Of a stretch of 64,000 nucleotides of DNA, positions 58,475 through 64,000 are shown one piece after another (position 1 is the first letter of the stretch; every line of letters starts with the position of its first letter). The notes under the pieces were generated by a model. That model was not told the origin of the DNA. It saw nothing but the letters and a program-made list of their open reading frames with translations, and ran no database searches. The stretch spans positions 23,501,775-23,565,774 of the forward strand of contig OX387605.1 of assembly GCA_947568835.1 (NCBI GenBank), in the 5' to 3' direction. This DNA comes from Protonemura montana (taxonomy: Eukaryota > Arthropoda > Insecta > Plecoptera > Nemouridae). A program made the position numbers and the translations under genes.

Positions 58475-61400
58475 AAGGATTGGTAGATTAGAGGAATTGA
58501 GGTAAATGCAACAACTTTACCTTTGAAAAAGAAGCTCGGCTGGATACGAACCCGGGGAAAAACTATAAAACCCTGCAACTTTACCCGTTCTCCGTCGTCC
58601 AGAAGGGACGCTAAGGCGGTTGTCCCCTCGGTGCTTTTCGACAGGAGTAGGCTGCGTGACGGCACAGGGTGTGCCCTTTCATCTCGAATAGGTAAAGTGG
58701 CCTCATCACCCACTCATTCGCTGACGTCATTCGAGCACCTCATTCTAGTGCCCGTTGACAAACAATGCGTCAGTAAACACAAATAAACTCTTTCCTCAGC
58801 CTCTTAAAAAGCTATCCAGCGAAATAAAGAAAAATCTACAAACACAGAAATTAACGAAACTATGCTCAAGAAGATGGCATCACTTTGGCAAATTAAACGG
58901 CTTGCATTTCAGGCATTGAGTTTAAACTTGAGAAAAATGGAACAAATGTAAGAAATTACTAGCGTAGCTTATTCTGTTTCAGTCGTGAAAGACGTCTCTA
59001 CTTCAGAAATACGCAAAGTCGAGCGACGAGTCAGAATCATTTTTTGGAACAAGCGGCCTTTCCCACCTCCCCCATCCCTTCCACTCACCCGCTTTACGAT
59101 TCTTAACATTTTATGACATGAAAGAGAAAAGGGATAATCTACAGCTACATTAAACGAACTTTTGCTTTTTTTAACGCACTATCAAAAGAATGGCCTTTAG
59201 GACTCGAGAGGGGAAAGAATTAAAATGTGAAACGTAGGTACTTAAAAGGCACTTTGTGTTTCTTTGAAATATTAAAAATGTGTTTTTCTTACTCTTCGAA
59301 TATTATCAGCGCTTGAAGTGGATACATTCGTGCTACAACAATCCCGTCGGAAATGAAGCATTGGAATGAAAAACATGGAAATCTTCTCTCATCCTCGCGC
59401 CACCGATGATTTAGCCGTGTCAATTTACTAAATTAATAGTTATTATTAATTAATACCAATTATTTAACAGGTTGGTAACCAAATTAGTGAGCCCATGCAC
59501 CCTAATTGCCAATAATATCGTCACACGCGAGAGCATTCAACGAATTAGTATTGTACTCCTCACCAGTTAGGTATGTATTTGCTCTTCGTGAAGCAGAGAT
59601 GAGCATTGTTTTAACGGACAAGAGGATTGAACATGGTTGGCGGGGCATTAAGTAGGGTTGGGGGGGGGGGGGGGGTGGGGGGAGGGATGCAATAAAATGC
59701 ATCCCGGTGTAACGCAAGTGCATTAACTCGGTTTGCCTCTCAGCTGAACGCCGGACATTGCAACGCCCGGCGAATTGGGTCAGGGAGGATACAATCTGCA
59801 CGGAATACGGGGCCGGTCAAGGCAAGGCTATGCCAATGTGCATCCTCAATAATTCCTAGTTCAATAGACGTTTGATACGGCCTGTATCACAACTTCACAA
59901 GCACGACAATTCTGACTCTTAAAAACAGGGTTAGGAGAAGTATTTTCGAAATAGGTGAGATGATAAAACCGAGAGTGGCAGACGAGGGCACGGGGAGGAT
60001 GCTGGGAGAAAAAGGGAATGTTTAATAATTTAGTTAGCCTGTTTGCGTTCGTGGTGCTGAAAGACCCCCGTCAGCCCCACCCGTCGTTGCACTGGAAGAA
60101 GAATTGAATTTCTAGAGCTCTTTATTCGCACATGGGCTCTGTCATGTATGGAATGCCAATGAGGCCCGCGGGGGCCCAGTGGGGGCCCAGTGGGGGATGG
60201 GGGCCCGTGAAAGACCACGCCATGTCGCTCGGTTATTAGCCCTCATTATGACGTGCGCTAGAACTTTTTTCACGCTGCTCGCACACTGTTTTGTTTTCGA
60301 CATCTTTTTACGTAGTGCTGTTTACGTAGTGTTTTACGTAGTGCGGATACATTTGTGTTGTTGTTCTCGCAACAACTGCAGATCTTCGCTGAATATAAAT
60401 TAAAATTTTCTAAAAATCCAATTTCCAAAAATCCTGTCTAAGTTATAAGTTCTAAGTTATAATTTCAAAAACGACATTAAACCATGTCTTTGTAATTGCT
60501 TCAGAATCACCACTGTTCCAAAATATAGTTCATAAATTAAGCGTTACTTTCGACCCTTGAACAGTTAACGACCAAGCAACTACTCAGCCGACAAGTCATC
60601 GTTGAAAGTCGCAAGACTTATTTCAAGCATCTAATTATTCAGTCAGAGGCTTCATTTGCGCTACGGCGCACGGTACAGCTTTACAGGTAATTCCAGTGGT
60701 CGCTCGCAGCCGGTTCTGCATCAACGAGTTGGTCATGAGCCGATCACTCATAATATAGGTAACATTAATCCGATGTTCGAAGATGCGTTGAAATGAGCAG
60801 TTGCCCCACTACCACAGAAAGATGGAGAGCCGAGCTTGCCGAGGCACGGCCTTTCAAGTGGAGTGTGAGTAGTAGGCGAGATTTATTTCCTCCTGAGCGT
60901 ATCACGTTTCAGCGGCAAGCAAAAGCTCCCCCGCGACGCAATTAAACCTGCTAATTAGCAACGGCACGTATTTAAGTTAACCTGAGAAGACGAGAGCGCC
61001 ATCCCGTGCTCTGCTCCCCACACATACCCTGCTACAGCTCATCTATAATGCTACCTGGAAGCAAGTAGGAACTGCGTCAGCCAAGAGTCATGTACATTAA
61101 CCTGCCAGATTTGGGAAACAAACGGGGGTGTGTTCTGGTGAAATTGTTGTTATTGCTTCATACGTGGTCTTCTAAAGTTTTGACAGCTTGTCATGGGTGG
61201 ACTTGCTCGAAAACAACTGCGGGGGCTTCCCAAAAAAAAGGCATAGTTTGTTCTCTTTACTTGTATACGTTATTTGAAAAGAATTAATGCCACCCCGAAT
61301 GGAAATAGTTACAGCGAATTGGAAGCTGGGTGTGAATTGAGGCATCGAAAGTGTTAATTTTAAGGTGTTCACTAATTGAAAATGTACATTTGTGCAATTT

Positions 61401-63277
61401 CCCGGAGGAATGGGTTCACTATTTTGCTGTTGATAGTTTGTCCTCGCCCGCAAATGAATGAGAACAGTTATAGTGAGGACCAGCGAGTGAAGCGACGACT
61501 TCTATTTCACTGGCACCAAAAGTTCCTGCGCTGGTTGCTTCTGCGATTGTATGCTCCTGCGATTGTGTGCGATTGTGCGATTTTCTGTGCTTTTGTACCC
61601 GTGTGTAAGCCATCCGCAAAGCTATCTTGATCGTTTCATTTGCAGAGTGTCTTAAAACGCAAAAATTAGAAAGATGTTTGTACTTTTTTAAATTTTTTCT
61701 TGACAGCGCCGAATAAGACCTCTGTGTTTTGAACTACACTTGTGAACATTTTAGATTTTTCGCGCCACAGTTGACATGACTAGGTCGACTATTTACATTA
61801 GAGTTCGTTTCAATTTGCAGCTGGCATCTATTGTCATCAAACACTCTATTCAAAATTACATAGCAATTTTTTTAAAACTTTCACTGACGTTACCAATAAT
61901 TCTACCATTGTTAAATTATTTTTTACCAAACTTCAAGCCAATTTTTTTATACAAGGAACCGGAAATTTCCTTACCTCTCATTTCTTCTAGCCTGAAAGCT
62001 GGCTTGGTAAGACTTTACCAAAACTTTGAATACGATCTTCGGGTAAGCCGCGACCAATCCCCTGGCAAAGAAGCGTGATCTGCACTTTTCTAATTATATT
62101 CGTCAACACTTATTAGCCACGTCCCGCGGCACCCGGCTCAAGACGACGCGCGCGCCGTCCAAGACAAATCGCCATCGTAATTGCCGACGCCGACGGCGAC
62201 GTCGTCGGCGTCGCATGCTCATGAGCCCTCGGAAAATGGCGCCCGCTAATTACGAGTTATTGCACGAGTGAAGGAAGACCGAGCGAGATAGAGAAAGAGA
62301 GAGATGGTGATAATTATTGTTGATATGAACCGCATAGAGCTTGTTGATTGACGTTCACAACGGAGGGCAAACAAGCCGCAGTAACCAGTATGCACATAGG
62401 TACAGTTAAGTTCACTATCAGGTGGTGACAAGGTGTTGGCATGCTATTCATTAGCAAATGATTTATTTCAGTTGCTATTGGCGTTGAAGAAAAACTAATC
62501 GATCAAGGAAATACATACCTTTCGAATCTTTGTTTTCAAAGCATTTATTTCTGACATTTCAAGCGCTGTTGGATGGATGGAGCGGATAAAATCATGCGTT
62601 AAGTGTGGATTTTCTCCTAGTCTTACTTTCCATGTCTTGCATTCTGGCATCAGCATGGCCGGCGCATCAAATTCAACCCGTTCATGGTAGTAACTACTTT
62701 AGAAAGAATACTTGAATCGGAAGAACTGTATCAAAGATGCAGATTTGATCCTGCACGCACGTTATAGTCGATATTACTGGATGGTGGGCTTGGGGAGTTC
62801 GTCCTTTGGGTGCAGGTGAATCGCTGAGGTCGACAGCGCAGGACATTCTCGCTGAGAGGATGCCGCTGACAACTCAATCTGTCACAGGTAATAACTGGTG
62901 GCATGCATCGCGTTGGGTCAATCCTTGCTCGCCAACCGAGCCAGACCAATCTCCGGCTGCGGTCATCGAGGCTGCTGTCGAGCCATCGTTCACCTCAACT
63001 GCTGATCATTGGGCTCATTAAGTCCTTGAACTAAGACATTGGATTAACATCTAGTCACTTTGATTTGAGGTGTTGGCGGTAATTGGGAATGACAATATGA
63101 TTGTAATTGATTTTAAGTTAGCTTTAATGCATCCGACGATGATTTCTCTTTGTAAACTAGTATTGCAGCACCAGTAAGTTTATGCTTTTTATATAGATAC
63201 CTAGCAGCAAACTTCAGCATCAGCATCGACTGACTCAGAATACATTACGCCTAATTCTGTGAACGGTTGAAGGGTTG

Positions 63278-63702
63278 AACTGGGTTTTGAATGCTAAGTA
63301 AAGAACAACTAAATTTCCCACCGTTTTGTAACTTGTACCTTTTCAAGGGTGAGAAGTCCTGACAATTTTCCGATAACAAAAGAACCACACAAAATTATAA
63401 CAACTACCTAGTTCAAGCTTCCTAAATGCATCTAATTTAAATAATCAGGGTCAATAACTAAAAAAACTAACGATGAGTAGCCAATTTTTTCGGGATTTTA
63501 TTTCAGAAAATACAAAATACGTTAGTTTTTGAGTTATTGACTAAATTAATTGAGTTAAACTAGGTAATTGTTATAATTTTGTATGATTCTTTTGTTATCG
63601 GAAAATTGTCAGGACTGCTCTTACCCTTGAAGAAGTAACAGGTACAAGTTACAAAACGTTGGAAAATTTAGTTGTTTTTTACTTAGCATTCAAAACCCAG
63701 TT
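63278..63702. mobile_element. 425-bp foldback/MITE-like element
   Basis: AACTGGGTTTTGAATGCTAAG at 63278 starts an arm of about 145 bp whose inverse ends at 63702. Both arms contain ACGTTTTGTAACTTGTACCT-type, CTGACAATTTTCCGATAAC and ACAAAATTATAACAA blocks, with a few small indels. Weaker pairing (GTCAATAACT, AAACTAACG) continues toward the centre, so nearly the whole element folds. No coding capacity. Confidence 0.85.
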
Positions 63703-64000
63703 TAAATAGTTTTTGTCAAAACTAGTGCTTAGGTTACATCAAGTAGACCCGAGTTTAAAAACAATCATAACGTTCATCCCTTTAACAATTTTTTTTTTAA
63801 ATCTTAAGCACTGGAAGATTTCCAGCCTTTTGAAAACTTCATGGCAATATTGTAATAAGCATTGGTGTGAAAGAGCGCATCCGGCCGTCGCTGGACGGGC
63901 GTCGTGTCATCTGGACCTGGCATCCTGATTAGACCCATGGAGTCTGCTATCATCTCAGCGCTGGCCTGGTGCTGGTCTGGCGCTGGCACCATCACAGCCC

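Larger units (their letters stand above)
50548..64000. other. 13.4 kb 3' flank of membralin with no recognised protein gene
   Basis: The membralin 3' UTR begins here; candidate poly(A) signals are ATTAAA at 50793-50798 and AATAAA at 52060-52065. Beyond that I see a TTTACGTAGTG triplication near 60310, a GGGGGCCCAGTG tandem near 60168 and G/C tracts at about 53740, 54655 and 59660. There is also a 5S rRNA fragment at 58386 and a foldback element at 63278. No convincing exon was found on either strand. Confidence 0.65.

Noticed and set aside
63804-63995. Minus-strand frame at the right edge
   Set aside because: Contains simple CTGG/GCTGGTGCTGG-type repetition and no splice signals in a consistent phase; too little sequence before the window ends.

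Overview
This is a 64 kb piece of an animal nuclear genome, most likely an arthropod and probably an insect. The reasons are spliced genes with GT-AG introns, a large intronic array of TTAGG (the usual arthropod telomere repeat), tRNA- and 5S-rRNA-derived sequences, and CpG that is plainly not depleted. I cannot name the species. All gene models below were built by hand from splice signals, reading phase and remembered family features; no search was run.

Layout. (1) Positions 1-2135, minus strand: the 5' part of UBXN6/UBXD1, a p97/VCP cofactor. Five coding exons are present and the UBX domain runs off the left edge. (2) 2179-2682, minus strand: a two-exon gene for an unrecognised 133-residue single-pass membrane protein. 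Its stop codon is only 43 bp before the UBXN6 start, so the two may share a transcript. (3) 3071-10108, minus strand: a complete eight-exon class III alcohol dehydrogenase (ADH5/Fdh, S-(hydroxymethyl)glutathione dehydrogenase, 376 residues). Its 3.7 kb second-last intron holds about 1 kb of TTAGG repeats next to a pair of 143-bp direct repeats. (4) 11614-50547, plus strand: a complete eleven-exon membralin gene (TMEM259, 675 residues) spread over 39 kb, with introns up to 11.9 kb. (5) 50548-64000: 13.4 kb in which I recognise no protein gene, only repeats and a 5S rRNA fragment.

Composition changes inside membralin intron 6 at about 20.8 kb. To the left the DNA is AT-rich. To the right it is GC- and CpG-rich, sprinkled with GACGCC/GACGTC hexamers, poly-G tracts and A+T homeodomain-like cores. 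The introns carry several foldback elements, two members of a tRNA-derived SINE family, a full-length 5S rRNA copy split by an insertion, and an unrecognised frameshifted reading frame with an internal duplication.

How the genes relate: UBXN6 and membralin are both tied to p97-dependent protein quality control at the ER, which makes their proximity notable. ADH5 is a housekeeping formaldehyde/S-nitrosoglutathione enzyme and is transcribed head-to-head with membralin across a 1.5 kb divergent intergenic region.
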